Assembly (NCBI GenBank): GCA_029259285.1
Contig: JAPDJB010000010.1
Location: 1-49,116 of the forward strand
DNA: 49,116 nt
Origin: Candidatus Bathyarchaeota archaeon
GTDB lineage: Archaea > Thermoproteota > Bathyarchaeia > TCS64 > B23
Reading direction: 5' to 3'
A model generated the notes under the pieces. The model was not told where the DNA came from. It ran no database searches and was given only the letters and a program-made list of their open reading frames with translations. The position numbers and the translations under genes are program-made. Every line of letters starts with the position of its first letter. Position 1 is the stretch's first letter. Positions 23,258 through 31,801 of the stretch are shown here, piece by piece.

Positions 23258-23380
23258 CGTCGTGATCTACGCTTAGATATGTAAAACGATGTCGGTTTCC
23301 TGATGAAATCATATATGTTTGCAATATTCCCATAAATTTATAAAATGTAAACTAAATGTGTTCACAATCGAGGCATCTAT

Positions 23381-23923
23381 ATGAGGCGTGACTCCAGGGC
23401 CATCGCCCTCCTCGCGGTCTTGACGGCCCTACCAACAGCCCTTGGATACGTCCTAGGCCCATTAACTCACAGTCTCAACGCCATCTTAAGCCTCATTCCC
23501 TTCAATCCCGTTAGATTCTACTTAGGCTTCATGCCCCTCCTCATCTCGACTGTGCTGGCTAGGGCCTACCTCGGCAGGGGTGGAGCCATAGTTGAGGGGC
23601 TTCTACTCGCGATTACAGGCGTCCTCCTCCATCCAACTAAGCCGATCCCGATAATCCTATCGAAGGACATCCTCCTAGGCCTCGGCGTCGAGTTCTCACT
23701 CATCAGATCAAGCGATCTGAGGCTTATCCCCCTCCTCTCATCCAGCCTCCTAGGAGGATTAGGCCACTGCCTCCCATTCCTCCTCTTCACCTATCTTCGC
23801 CTAGGGTTTTTCTCCTCCTCCCTCTGGTTCGTCCCGAATATGCTTCTATCAGCCCTAATCGGAGGATATATCACGTATCTGATCCTGAGGAGGCTTCCAG
23901 CGGAGTCTTCCCTAAGAGCATAG
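23381..23923 (+). CDS. small integral membrane protein, possibly an ECF-type substrate-binding component
   Basis: 180 residues, almost all hydrophobic, with about five or six membrane spans. It has a short basic N-terminus, RFYLGFMPLLISTVLARAYLGRGGAIVEGLLLAITGVLLHP, and SSSLLGGLGHCLPFLLF. Size and layout resemble S-components of ECF vitamin or metal transporters, but I see no diagnostic motif. It is divergent from tfx, with an A/T-rich gap (23258-23380) holding a TTTATAAA stretch at 23337-23344 about 40 bases before the ATG. Its 3' end overlaps the THEP1-like gene by 12 bases. Confidence 0.7.
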   Translation: MRRDSRAIALLAVLTALPTALGYVLGPLTHSLNAILSLIPFNPVRFYLGFMPLLISTVLARAYLGRGGAIVEGLLLAITGVLLHPTKPIPIILSKDILLGLGVEFSLIRSSDLRLIPLLSSSLLGGLGHCLPFLLFTYLRLGFFSSSLWFVPNMLLSALIGGYITYLILRRLPAESSLRA

Positions 23924-24484
23924 GGCGAGAAACCTTAGAATCCCATCAACTTCATGGGGTCTATGCATCAAAACCCTCTCAGCCCTTCCCCCTAGGAGCT
24001 TTAAAACCCTCTCCATCAGCTCTCCCCTACAGGTGTATATGGCTGCTCCCCCCCTCTTAAGCTCCTCAGCCACAGCCATAGCACCCCTATACAGCCCCCT
24101 CCTCATGGCTTCAACCCTCCCGAACTCATCGATGAATACGACGGCTCCCCCACACATCTCTCCAGCCGCCTCCTCCAGGATTTCATTCCCCCATCTGAAG
24201 GCTTCCGGCGAGAAGATGTAGTGGAGGCTCCCACAGCTGAGCCAGCCTCCCCCAGCCCTCTCGGGGACTCTGCATAGGGGGCGTCTCTCCATCGTTGAGG
24301 TGTTCAGTAGATCATAGCCGATGAGTTTCCCCTCCTCATAGACTCTCGGCGAGATGAGGCCTAGGACTTTAAGACCCTGATCTCTGATCTCCTTGGCTAA
24401 TCTGAGGCAGGTGGTGGTCTTCCCGCTTCCTATTGGGCCATATATTATGATGGCCCTCCCCCCTGGGCTGTCTCCCCTATCCAT
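23912..24484 (-). CDS. THEP1/NTPase_1-like P-loop nucleoside triphosphatase
   Basis: 190 residues. Walker A GPIGSGKTT is at 16-24 and Walker B is VVFIDEFGRVEAMRRG. The central region with ISPRVYEEGKLIGYDLLNTSTMERRPL fits the THEP1 family of nucleotide phosphatases (related to a DUF2478-type group sometimes found beside molybdenum genes). The family hydrolyses NTPs in vitro; its cellular role is unclear. Convergent with the small membrane protein and divergent from the MFS gene. The nearby molybdenum-enzyme genes may be its context. Confidence 0.8.
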   Translation of the reverse strand: MDRGDSPGGRAIIIYGPIGSGKTTTCLRLAKEIRDQGLKVLGLISPRVYEEGKLIGYDLLNTSTMERRPLCRVPERAGGGWLSCGSLHYIFSPEAFRWGNEILEEAAGEMCGGAVVFIDEFGRVEAMRRGLYRGAMAVAEELKRGGAAIYTCRGELMERVLKLLGGRAERVLMHRPHEVDGILRFLALCS

Positions 24485-24519
24485 CTTTAATATGAGAGCG
24501 GGGTAGAGGTATAGCTGTG

Positions 24520-25714
24520 ATGGAGGCCCTTAAGGGGCTGTCGCTGGAGGGGAATCTCCGAGTCCTCGCCCTCCAGACGATTCTCTCCCAGCTTGGCTTC
24601 GGCATGTTCTACGTCGTCTGGCAGCCCTATCTATTGTCGATGGGTATCCATCATCGAGTTGGGTTTGGCTCAGACCGTGATAAATCTCAGCTCCGCGGCT
24701 GGCTCCCTCCTCTGGGGCCTCCTCTCCGATGAGTTTGGGCGTAAATCCATCGTTGAGGCCTCATATCTATGCCGAGTTCTCTCCATGTTAGCCCTCCTCT
24801 CCTCCCATAATCCCCTATTCCTCTACCTCTTCGCCTTCCTCCTAGGATTCTCAGCCTACTATATGCAGGGGAATCCCGCTAGGAGCGCCTTGATCTCCGA
24901 GTCCGTGGAGAGGGGGCGAAGGGCGATGGCCATCAGCATCCTCCTATCCATCTCCCTCGCCACCTCAACGGTGGCCGCCTCAGCTGGAGGCTATATAGCC
25001 CTCAGAATCGGCTATCACATCATCTTCCATCTCTGCATCCTCTGCGACCTCCTCAGCATCCTCCTCATCTCCCTCTTCGTGGAGGAGACCCTGAGAGCTG
25101 AGCGGCGGGATGGACGTTGGATCAGCCGCCTAGGCGGCCGCCTTAAACCCCTCGGGGAGTTGACGCCGCTATACCTCATCGTCACCCTACAGGGGTTAGG
25201 CTACACAGCCGGTTATTCACTCCTCTACGGCCTCCTCGTCGATCACTATGGCTTCACAACCCTTCAGCTAGGCATGTTATCAACGGCCTTCAACATCGCC
25301 TGGGCCCTCTCATCGATTCCCATGGGGCATCTCTCAGATCGTCTAGGACGTAAGCCGCTTCTCCTCTCCTCCTGGGCGGCAGCCCTCACAACGGCTTTTG
25401 GCTTCATATACTCCAGGGGGTTCTGGGGCTTCCTCCTCTTCGAGATCGTCTCCGGCTTCGACCCCTCCATGTGGACGCCCGCATGGATCGCCTATATATC
25501 CGAGAAGACTAGTTCAGACACCCTCTCCTCAGCCCTTGGGAGCCTCACATCCTACTTCAGGATGGCTGGAATACCCGCCCCCTACATCGCATCGCTGCTA
25601 TACTCCAACTATGGCTTCAAGGCGCCGCTGATTCTCCACGCTATCCTATTGACGCTCACCCTGCCCCTACTGCTCAGCCTAGAGGAGCCGCCGCGTAATC
25701 CTCCCAAAACCTAG
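24520..25714 (+). pseudogene. MFS transporter, interrupted by one frameshift
   Basis: The first part (ATG 24520 or GTG 24517) encodes MEALKGLSLEGNL...GMFYVVWQPYLLSMGI and then leaves the frame. The rest of the protein continues in the frame two bases on, as SIIELGLAQTVINLSS, then AGSLLWGLLSDEFGRKS and eleven or so membrane spans to 25714. The break is at about 24646-24652. A two-base loss or one-base gain there joins the parts into a ~397-residue MFS transporter with both DEFGRKS and DRLGRKP cytoplasmic-loop signatures. Substrate is unknown; it is divergent from the THEP1-like gene. A sequencing error or true decay are both possible. Confidence 0.8.
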
Positions 25715-25817
25715 TTATTATCTAAAAATTTTGAGACATTTTAACAGTGAAGACGCAAATCAACCCCACCTCAACCCAATTCAAATCTAAATAATGCCTC
25801 AGCCATGTAACACAATC

Positions 25818-25825
25818 ATAATATA
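25818..25825 (+). promoter_or_regulatory. TATA box of the candidate structured RNA
   Basis: ATAATATA is centred about 29 bases before the first base of the terminal helix at 25851, the expected spacing for an archaeal promoter. No similar box lies at this distance on the other strand, which is why I orient the RNA on the plus strand. Confidence 0.4.
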
Positions 25826-25850
25826 CTTCCAAAGCACCCATAATGAATTG

Positions 25851-25987
25851 CCCAAGCAGGGGAGCACGCCGAGAATACATGCATCGAGGCGATGAGTCCA
25901 TCGGTCGAAACGGCTGAAGACCGGTGGGCGCCAAAGACATCGCCCCGATGGGCCGGACATGTATTCAAGGCTTAGACCCTGCTTGGG
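25851..25987 (+). ncRNA. candidate structured RNA, long imperfect hairpin
   Basis: Hand folding gives four stacked helices. P1: 11 perfect pairs, 25851-25861 with 25977-25987. P2: 9 perfect pairs, 25873-25881 with 25958-25966. P3: 25882-25894 with 25938-25950, 12 of 13 pairs, one A.C mismatch. P4: 9 pairs with one G.U, 25898-25906 with 25919-25927, closing a 12-base loop GAAACGGCTGAA. Unpaired segments are asymmetric, notably 25928-25937 and 25951-25957. A short GCC/GGC between P1 and P2 is flanked by GA and AA, as in kink-turns. A TATA-like box lies 29 bases upstream. Length and motifs do not fit SRP RNA, RNase P RNA, 5S rRNA or a tRNA. Identity is unknown; a degenerate inverted-repeat element is the main alternative. 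Confidence 0.55.
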
Positions 25988-26221
25988 CATTCTTCATTTT
26001 GGAGACCCTCCATCATCAAGCGTCCTCATACTCCCTTGGTAGATATCTCACCATGCCCAGTCCCGCCGTTCTCCCGCTGTGGGGTGCCCTTAACCACTAA
26101 GAAGCTTAGGGCCTCTCAATTCTCTCTATGAGATTCGATAGACGACGACTCACCTAGAGAACTGAAAGGAGGAAAGCTGAGTTCAGCAGGCATCTCATGG
26201 CTGAAATTTGAAAATTGAAAG

Positions 26222-26244
26222 TATAACAACGTTATAATTTTTTC
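26222..26244 (+). terminator. weak hairpin followed by T-run
   Basis: TATAAC, AAC, GTTATA, then A and six T residues on the plus strand. The stem is only 6 A/T-rich pairs, but archaeal termination depends mainly on the T-run. It could end a transcript from the structured-RNA promoter. Confidence 0.3.
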
Positions 26245-26249
26245 AACAT

Positions 26250-26267
26250 GTTAATGGAACCATTAAC
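26250..26267. repeat. perfect inverted repeat
   Basis: GTTAATGG, AA, CCATTAAC: 8-base arms with a 2-base spacer, between the T-run and the tRNA. It could be a regulator site or transcript-end hairpin; nothing decides. Confidence 0.5.
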
Positions 26268-26359
26268 GATATCAGCTTCAGTCCAAACCATTCACAACAT
26301 AGACTAACCCACAAAACGAAGATGAAAACTCCCCTCTAAAAGCCCATAGAGAGCATAGA

Positions 26360-26436
26360 TGGTGGGGTCGGCCGGATTTGAACCGGCGACCACGTGGGCC
26401 CGAGCCACGCATCCCACCTAGCTGGACCACGACCCC
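26360..26436 (-). tRNA. tRNA-Pro(CGG), CCA encoded
   Basis: A complete cloverleaf on the minus strand. Acceptor stem GGGGTCG/CGACCCC; D-arm GTCC/GGAT; anticodon stem CGTGG/CCACG with loop CTCGGGC, anticodon CGG at 26402-26400; T-arm GCCGG, TTCAAAT, CCGGC. Discriminator A is followed by an encoded CCA (26362-26360). No intron is present. It reads CCG proline codons. A TTTAA-type TATA stretch at 26466-26473 is about 33 bases upstream, between it and the phoU stop, so it probably has its own promoter. I saw no integrase gene or repeated 3' end that would mark it as an attachment site. Confidence 0.95.
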
Positions 26437-26474
26437 AGCAGCGTCTAAAACTCTAAAGGCCTCCCTTAAATTTC

Positions 26475-27500
26475 TTAATCCTTAATCTCCTCTCCGATCG
26501 TTAGGTTTAGGACTATCTCAGCTATGTCGCTCCCATATTCCGCCGTTCGCCTTATGCTCTCTATGATGAGTCTGAGGGCGGGGACATCCTCTGTGGGGGC
26601 ATGCTTTATGACCTTTTGAACCACCCCCGCCTCCATTTGACGCGTCTCCTCCGCCTTCTCGAAGACCCCATCGGCTGAGGCGTAATCCCCTTTGAAGAGG
26701 GCCTCTATGGCTTCCTCGAAGACCCTGAGCGCTGAGTCGCTCATAGCCTTTATCTCCCCCAGAAGCTCCCTGCTGAGATTCATGGGGGTCATCGTGAGGC
26801 TATTCTGGGCGATGTTAGCCGCGTGATCAGCCATCCTCTCTATGGACTTCGTGATCAGCCTATAGCCTAGACACTCCCTAGGCGAGGAGAGTCCAATCTC
26901 CCTCAGAACCCTCCCATCCGAGACAGCCATCTTCAACAGCCTTATGATGTAGAGGCCGAAGCGATCCACCTCATCATCCATCTCTATCACCTCCCTAGCC
27001 AGCTCTGGGTCATCATTCATCAACGCCGCAATGGCATCCCTATGCATCGAGGCCGCTATGACACTCATCCTCCTGAGGGCATCCTTCACCGAGAGCTCCC
27101 CATGGCCGACTAGAACCTGCAGCGTCAACTCCTGAGGCAGATCCGATAGAAGCTCGATTCCTAGAAGCTTCTTACGGATGAGGTCCTTGATGGCATATCT
27201 CTGCGTAGTGGCGATCCTCCTCTCAGGATTCCTCACCTGTATGACGTTATAGCCGACGAGGTAGGCTGAGACCACCCTCCTAACCAGGCTCTCAGGCGTC
27301 GTCTCCGATGAGATCTCTATGAGGATCTTCCTCTGACCCGCCTCCTCCTCCCTGAGGGGCTGGATGCAGAGGTTTTTCCCATCCCTATAGATGAGAACCC
27401 TGCTCCCCTTATCGAGGCCTAGATCCTCCACCCAGCGCTTCGGGAGGGAAACTATGTAGGTTGAACCCCCAGTCAGCTGTATTCTCCTTATCTCCTCCAT
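26475..27500 (-). CDS. phoU: PhoU-type phosphate uptake regulator with AbrB-like N-terminus
   Basis: 341 residues. The N-terminal 50 residues (RRIQLTGGSTYIVSLPKRWVEDLGLDKGSRVLIYRDG) are a SpoVT/AbrB-type swapped-hairpin DNA-binding domain. Two PhoU three-helix repeats follow (about 130-220 and 235-330), with the metal-binding E/DxxxD patterns ELAREVIEMDDEVDRFG and ADGVFEKAEETRQME. This domain pairing is usual in archaeal PhoU-like proteins and lets one protein sense transporter state and bind DNA. It is the last gene of the pst operon, 59 bases after pstB. Confidence 0.93.
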   Translation of the reverse strand: MEEIRRIQLTGGSTYIVSLPKRWVEDLGLDKGSRVLIYRDGKNLCIQPLREEEAGQRKILIEISSETTPESLVRRVVSAYLVGYNVIQVRNPERRIATTQRYAIKDLIRKKLLGIELLSDLPQELTLQVLVGHGELSVKDALRRMSVIAASMHRDAIAALMNDDPELAREVIEMDDEVDRFGLYIIRLLKMAVSDGRVLREIGLSSPRECLGYRLITKSIERMADHAANIAQNSLTMTPMNLSRELLGEIKAMSDSALRVFEEAIEALFKGDYASADGVFEKAEETRQMEAGVVQKVIKHAPTEDVPALRLIIESIRRTAEYGSDIAEIVLNLTIGEEIKD

Positions 27501-27559
27501 CGATATAAAGAGCTAAATAGAGTCATAAAAGGCTATAGAGCTTTAAACCGCTGATGCCC

Positions 27560-28318
27560 TCAGCCGAATCTCCCCTCGATGTAGTTTCTGGTCAGCTCCT
27601 CCCTGGGATTCTCGAAGATCTCCTCCGTCGAAGCCATCTCCACCAATCGACCCATGTAGAGGAAGGCCGTGTAATCTGCGATCCTCTTAGCCTGCTGAAG
27701 GTTGTGGGTGACTATCACCAGTGTGAGGTCATTCTTAAGTCTGGTTAACAGGCTCTCGATCCTGCTGGTTGATATGGGGTCTAGGGATGAGCAGGGCTCG
27801 TCGAGTAGGAGGACATCTGGGCCTACGGCCAGTGCCCTCGCTATGCAGAGCCTCTGCTGCTGACCTATAGATAGGTTGAAGGCTGAGTCTCTGAGCCTCT
27901 CCTTAACCTCGCTCCATAGGCCAGCCCTCTCAAGGGCCTCCTCGACGGCCTCATCTAGGATGGCTCTATCATCTATGCCTCTAACCCTAAGGCCGTAGGC
28001 GACGTTATCGTAGATCGACATGGGTAGGGGGTTGGGCTTTTGGAAGACCATCCCCACACGGCGTCTAAGCTCCGCTGGATCCATGTCGCTGTGATAGATG
28101 TCTCTGCCGTCGAGGAGAACTCTCCCCTCAACCCTCGCCCCCTCGATGAGCTCCACCATCCTGTTGAGAGACTTCAATAGAGTCGTCTTCCCACATCCCG
28201 ACGGCCCTATTATGGCTGTGATACGCCCCTCCGGTATCGCCAGCTTCACATCCTGTAGGACGTGGCTGTCGCCATACCAGACGTTTAGGGAGTTTGTTCG
28301 AATCTTGATCCTCACCAC
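27560..28318 (-). CDS. pstB: phosphate ABC transporter ATP-binding protein
   Basis: 252 residues. Walker A GPSGCGKTT is at 38-46, followed by QKPNPLPMSIYDNVAYGLR, which is specific to PstB. The signature is LSIGQQQRLCIARAL (Ile replaces the first Gly of LSGGQ), with Walker B VLLLDEPCSSLDPIST and switch His VTHNLQQAKR. It powers phosphate import by PstC/PstA. It overlaps the pstA end by 7 bases. Confidence 0.96.
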   Translation of the reverse strand: MVRIKIRTNSLNVWYGDSHVLQDVKLAIPEGRITAIIGPSGCGKTTLLKSLNRMVELIEGARVEGRVLLDGRDIYHSDMDPAELRRRVGMVFQKPNPLPMSIYDNVAYGLRVRGIDDRAILDEAVEEALERAGLWSEVKERLRDSAFNLSIGQQQRLCIARALAVGPDVLLLDEPCSSLDPISTSRIESLLTRLKNDLTLVIVTHNLQQAKRIADYTAFLYMGRLVEMASTEEIFENPREELTRNYIEGRFG

Positions 28319-29142
28319 CTCTTCACACCCCTATATCTAAACCTCAGGATGAGGGCTGTCGAGTTCAGGGCTACAACCAGGAGGAAGAGAAGGAGGGAGA
28401 GGGCGAAGATAACCTCTAGGGGTGTGTCACCTGCCTTGGCGACGATGAGGATGTAGAGGTAGTAGGTGAGCGAGAGCACTGGATCAAGGGGAGACCTTGG
28501 AAGCCCCCTCATGGTGTAGAAGCAGGAGGTGAGGAGGATGGCCGCAGTCTCACCGGCTACCCTGCAGACTCCGAGGATGACTCCAGTGGCTATTCCAGGG
28601 GCGGCGGCGGGGAGGATGCATCTCGTTATCGTAGTCCACTTCGATGCTCCGAGGGCGAGGGAGGCCTCCCTGATGGACTTTGGAACCATCCTCAGGGCCT
28701 CTTGGCTGCTCCTCACGATTATGGGGAGCATCATACAGGCGAGGGTGAGCCATCCGGATAGGAGGGAGATGCCGAAGCCGAGGAGCTTTGAGAAGAGGGT
28801 GAAGCCGAAGAGGCCGTAGAGGATGGATGGAACCCCAGCGAGGTTCTCCACAGCCCTCTCCACCAACTCCGTGAACCAACTCCTCGGGGCATACTCGACG
28901 AGATATACGGCGGCCAGAACCCCGAGTGGTGCGGCGATGGCCGTCGCACCCGAGAATAGGAGGAGGGTTCCGATGACAGCCTCATAGACTCCTCCCCTCA
29001 GGATGCTGCTGGAGACGAATCTCCAGCTCAGACCTACTAGGCCATGATAGGTTATGAGTGATGTGAGGGCTATGATGGCCGCTAGGGGTATGAGGGATAA
29101 AGCCGATGTGACGTAAGGTGTGAGCCGCTCAATCCCCCTCAA
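28312..29142 (-). CDS. pstA: phosphate ABC transporter permease
   Basis: 276 residues with six membrane spans. The EAA loop reads SIREASLALGASKWTTITRCILPAAAPGIATG, and GVPSILYGLFGF precedes it, as in PstA. It forms the membrane channel with PstC. Start ATG at 29142 overlaps the pstC stop by 4 bases. Confidence 0.95.
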   Translation of the reverse strand: MRGIERLTPYVTSALSLIPLAAIIALTSLITYHGLVGLSWRFVSSSILRGGVYEAVIGTLLLFSGATAIAAPLGVLAAVYLVEYAPRSWFTELVERAVENLAGVPSILYGLFGFTLFSKLLGFGISLLSGWLTLACMMLPIIVRSSQEALRMVPKSIREASLALGASKWTTITRCILPAAAPGIATGVILGVCRVAGETAAILLTSCFYTMRGLPRSPLDPVLSLTYYLYILIVAKAGDTPLEVIFALSLLLFLLVVALNSTALILRFRYRGVKRW

Positions 29143-30032
29143 ATCCTCACCTCCCCCCTTGGAGCCTTCCTGATGAGGAGCCTAGCGGTATTGTTGACGA
29201 GGGCTGAGATGCATAGGAGAATGAGGGCTAGGGTGTAGAGGGCATGGTAGTGGAGGCCTCTGAACTCGGCCTCCCCCATCCCGATGGCGATGGCCGCCGT
29301 CATGGGATAGACCGGCGATAGGAGGCTCCAGGGTGGGTTCGGTATTGCGGCGACGCATCCCGAGGCCATCAGGACGGCTATAGTCTCCCCTATAGCCCTT
29401 CCGAAGGCGAGGAGGATCGAGGCGAATATCCCAAGCCTCGCAGCCGGTAGGACAACCCTCCAAAGGGTCTGCCATCGATCAGCCCCCAAGGCCAGGGAGG
29501 CCTCCCTATAGGCCATGGGAACCGATGAGATCGCCTCACTTGAGATGCTTATGATCGTCGGCAGAGTCATTATCGAGAGGATAAGAGATGCGGTTAGGGC
29601 TGTCCTGCCGAGGGGGAGATGGAAGACCGCTGCGATCCAGGGGGCGAGGAAGAAGTATGCGATGAAACCATAGATTATGGAGGGGATGGCGGCGAGGGTT
29701 TCAACAGCAGCCTCCATCACCTCCCCAATCCCTCGAGGCGCCACCTCCGATATGAAGATGGCCGAGGCGACTCCGATGGGGGTCGAGATGGCGAGGGCTC
29801 CAGCGGTCACTATGAGGGAGCCGTAGAGGAGGGGGAGAAGCCCATAGCGGTTGTATTCGGGCTGCCACCTCGCCCCAAGGAGGTATTGAGGCCTCAGGAG
29901 CATCCAAGCCCCCTCATGGATTGTGAAGACGAGGATTGAAGCGAAGATCAGGATTGAGGTGAGGGCTGAGGCGAGCGTCAGGGCTTCACCCCCCTCCCTC
30001 ACCTTCAAGAGGCGTTGGAAAAAGCTGGGCAT
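29139..30032 (-). CDS. pstC: phosphate ABC transporter permease
   Basis: 297 residues, six membrane spans. AIPSIIYGFIAYFFLAPW and the EAA loop MAYREASLALGADRWQTLWRVVLPAARLGI mark it as PstC. It lies between pstS (5-base gap) and pstA (4-base overlap), giving the common order S-C-A-B-PhoU. Confidence 0.95.
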   Translation of the reverse strand: MPSFFQRLLKVREGGEALTLASALTSILIFASILVFTIHEGAWMLLRPQYLLGARWQPEYNRYGLLPLLYGSLIVTAGALAISTPIGVASAIFISEVAPRGIGEVMEAAVETLAAIPSIIYGFIAYFFLAPWIAAVFHLPLGRTALTASLILSIMTLPTIISISSEAISSVPMAYREASLALGADRWQTLWRVVLPAARLGIFASILLAFGRAIGETIAVLMASGCVAAIPNPPWSLLSPVYPMTAAIAIGMGEAEFRGLHYHALYTLALILLCISALVNNTARLLIRKAPRGEVRI

Positions 30033-30037
30033 GGCGG

Positions 30038-30928
30038 CTACCCCAGGCTGATGAAGCCCTCCTCCTCGACGATCTCCTGCCCCTCGGGGCTGAGGATGAA
30101 ATCTATGAACTCCTCGATGAGGCTTCCAGGCTTCGGCTCCCCATCGGTCACGAGATATAGATATCTCATGATCGGATAGACTCCAGCCCTCACATTTCCC
30201 TCCGTCGGCTCATAGTGGGGCTTACCCTCAGCCTCGGCGAGTGGGAGGGGGACGACATCGGATGTGATGAACCCCATCCCTATATAGCCTATCGAGTATG
30301 GGGTCTTCGCAACGGCATCTCTCATCGCAGGATTTCCATGCTGGACGCTTGCGTCAGCCCTCACCTCAAATCCGAAGGGCTTAAGGCAGGCCTCCTCGAA
30401 GGTCTCACGGGTTCCGGAGCCTGGCTCCCTGGTGAAGACGACGATCTCCATGTGGGGTAGCCGTCCATCAACCTCATCCCAGTATCTGAGCTCCCCAGAG
30501 AAGATTCGGCCAACCATCTCCAGGGTCAGCTTTAAAGGTTCCCCGCCGAGGGACTCCACGACGCTTGGGTGGACGACGACGGCGACGGCGTCGAGGGCGA
30601 TCTCATGAAGCGTCAGCTCCACACCCCTCTCCTCAGCCCTCTTGATCTCCTCCTCCTTTGGAGGCCTTGAGGCCATGGCGATGTCGCATACTCCGTCGAT
30701 GAGGTTTGCATATCCGACTCCGCTTCCACCCCCTGAGACCCTCACCTCGACCCGTGGATTCTCCTCCATGTAGACCCTGGCGCAGTGCTCCACGATGGGT
30801 AGAACCGTCGTCGAGCCCATGATTACAAGTTTGCCACCCCTCTCACCCCATAGGAATCTGTAGCAGGAGCCTAGGAGGATTCCTAGAACTATGATCGCTC
30901 CAACTATAGCGATTACGGACTTCCTCAT
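30038..30928 (-). CDS. pstS: phosphate-binding protein of the Pst transporter
   Basis: 296 residues. An N-terminal hydrophobic segment (about 5-22, VIAIVGAIIVLGILLGSC) ends in a lipobox-like LLGSC, so the protein is probably membrane- or lipid-anchored outside the cell. The binding fold shows VIMGSTTVLPIVEHCARVY, SGGGSGVGYANLIDG, CDIAMASRPP and FTREPGSGTRETFEE, the phosphate-ligand loops of PstS. It is the first gene of the operon, preceded by a TATA-like box. Confidence 0.94.
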   Translation of the reverse strand: MRKSVIAIVGAIIVLGILLGSCYRFLWGERGGKLVIMGSTTVLPIVEHCARVYMEENPRVEVRVSGGGSGVGYANLIDGVCDIAMASRPPKEEEIKRAEERGVELTLHEIALDAVAVVVHPSVVESLGGEPLKLTLEMVGRIFSGELRYWDEVDGRLPHMEIVVFTREPGSGTRETFEEACLKPFGFEVRADASVQHGNPAMRDAVAKTPYSIGYIGMGFITSDVVPLPLAEAEGKPHYEPTEGNVRAGVYPIMRYLYLVTDGEPKPGSLIEEFIDFILSPEGQEIVEEEGFISLG

Positions 30929-30953
30929 CGATTGAGGGGAAATATATGGTGGC

Positions 30954-30962
30954 TTAAATATT
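30954..30962 (-). promoter_or_regulatory. TATA box for the pst operon
   Basis: The plus strand reads TTAAATATT; on the minus strand AATATTTAA is centred about 30 bases before the pstS ATG, within the 73-base gap after fmdE. It should start a leaderless or very short-leader pst message. Confidence 0.45.
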
Positions 30963-31001
30963 TTATCGCATTTTTATATAGAGATTATTGAGATTATATA
31001 G

Positions 31002-31709
31002 TTACTCCGGCCTCCACACGCCTATGTATATCCCCCTCCCATCGAGGATTGGGTGCTGAGCTCCTAGACAGCTTAGGCAGTAGGGCTTCCCATCCCTCAA
31101 ACCTGCTCGGCTCTCCATCACAAGCTCGCCGCATCCATGGCATCGGTGAGATGCGTAGATTGGGGCATAATCCGGCGCCTCGATGTGCATTCTCCTGATG
31201 ATGAACATCTTTGAGGCGGGTCTATGAAGCAGATCGAAGGCCTCCTCCTCCATCAACTCCATGAATCTAGCCCTCTCCTCATCTGACACCCTCTCCCTCT
31301 CAGCTACGATTCTCCTCCATAGCTCTCTAAGCTCAGGTCTCTCAGCTCTACGGGACTCCTCGAACTCTGGGTTCAGGGCCAGCCTGACAGCCTCACCGCT
31401 CCTCCTGGCGAGGGTGAAGGCGGTCTTCCCGAGGTCGAGGTATATGAGGGCGTTGTTTCCAAATGTGCATCCTGTTACGGCCTGGATGCCGTCGCTGAAG
31501 CAGTTATTCGTCTCAACTATCGCTAAAACCTCCTCCATTCCAACACTTCTAACCCCAAGCATCCTCACAGCGGTGTATCCGGCGACAACCCCGTAGGCTA
31601 GATATGGACAGTAGTGGCCGTGGAGTTCACCAGCCCTCCTAAGAAGACCCTCAAGGTCTCCAGCCTCTATTAGATGCTCTATCTCAGCCCTCGGAGACCT
31701 CCACCTCAT
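31002..31709 (-). CDS. FmdE family protein with C-terminal zinc domain
   Basis: 235 residues from ATG 31709 (GTG 31712 also possible). The N-terminal FmdE domain has AGELHGHYCPYLAYGVVAGYTAVRMLG, EVLAIVETNNCFSDGIQAVTGCTFGNNALIYLDLGKTAFTL with its conserved Cys and His residues. The C-terminus has a zinc-ribbon pair, CHGCGE and CLSC. FmdE was named for its co-purification with molybdenum formylmethanofuran dehydrogenase in methanogens, but the family is wide and its job is not settled. It is not beside fwd/fmd catalytic genes here; its link may be to molybdenum enzymes generally. It is followed by the pst operon. Confidence 0.88.
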   Translation of the reverse strand: MRWRSPRAEIEHLIEAGDLEGLLRRAGELHGHYCPYLAYGVVAGYTAVRMLGVRSVGMEEVLAIVETNNCFSDGIQAVTGCTFGNNALIYLDLGKTAFTLARRSGEAVRLALNPEFEESRRAERPELRELWRRIVAERERVSDEERARFMELMEEEAFDLLHRPASKMFIIRRMHIEAPDYAPIYASHRCHGCGELVMESRAGLRDGKPYCLSCLGAQHPILDGRGIYIGVWRPE

Positions 31710-31733
31710 CACGGAATATTACCACATGAAACA

Positions 31734-31742
31734 TTTTTAATA
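31734..31742 (-). promoter_or_regulatory. TATA box for the fmdE-family gene
   Basis: The minus strand reads TATTAAAAA, centred about 29 bases before ATG 31709. This supports the ATG over the GTG three bases earlier. Confidence 0.4.
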
Positions 31743-31801
31743 CTAATCTCCGAGGCGTGGAGACGAAAGTTGTTTAAGGATTGGGAGGGTAGGGAGGCGG
31801 G

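Larger units (their letters stand above)
25715..26359. other. 645-base gene-poor interval
   Basis: No convincing protein gene. Short open frames on the minus strand (25722-25990) are antisense to a large stem-loop and look like no family. The interval contains a 137-base self-complementary element (25851-25987), its TATA-like box (25818-25825), a small hairpin with a T-run (26222-26244) and a perfect inverted repeat (26250-26267). Beyond these, 25988-26220 shows nothing I can name. Confidence 0.7.

Noticed and set aside
25890..25915. Hammerhead-ribozyme-like string (GATGAGTCC ... CGAAAC) in the structured RNA
   Set aside because: The essential U before GATGA is missing, stem II has a U.U mismatch, and no cleavage triplet sits at the needed position. 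The bases are used by the better P3/P4 pairing.
25722..25990. Two short minus-strand open frames
   Set aside because: They cross the long stem-loop on its antisense strand, have no recognisable domain and no ribosome-binding or TATA signal.
26360..26436. tRNA-Pro as an integration site for a mobile element
   Set aside because: No integrase gene and no second copy of the tRNA 3' end were seen nearby.
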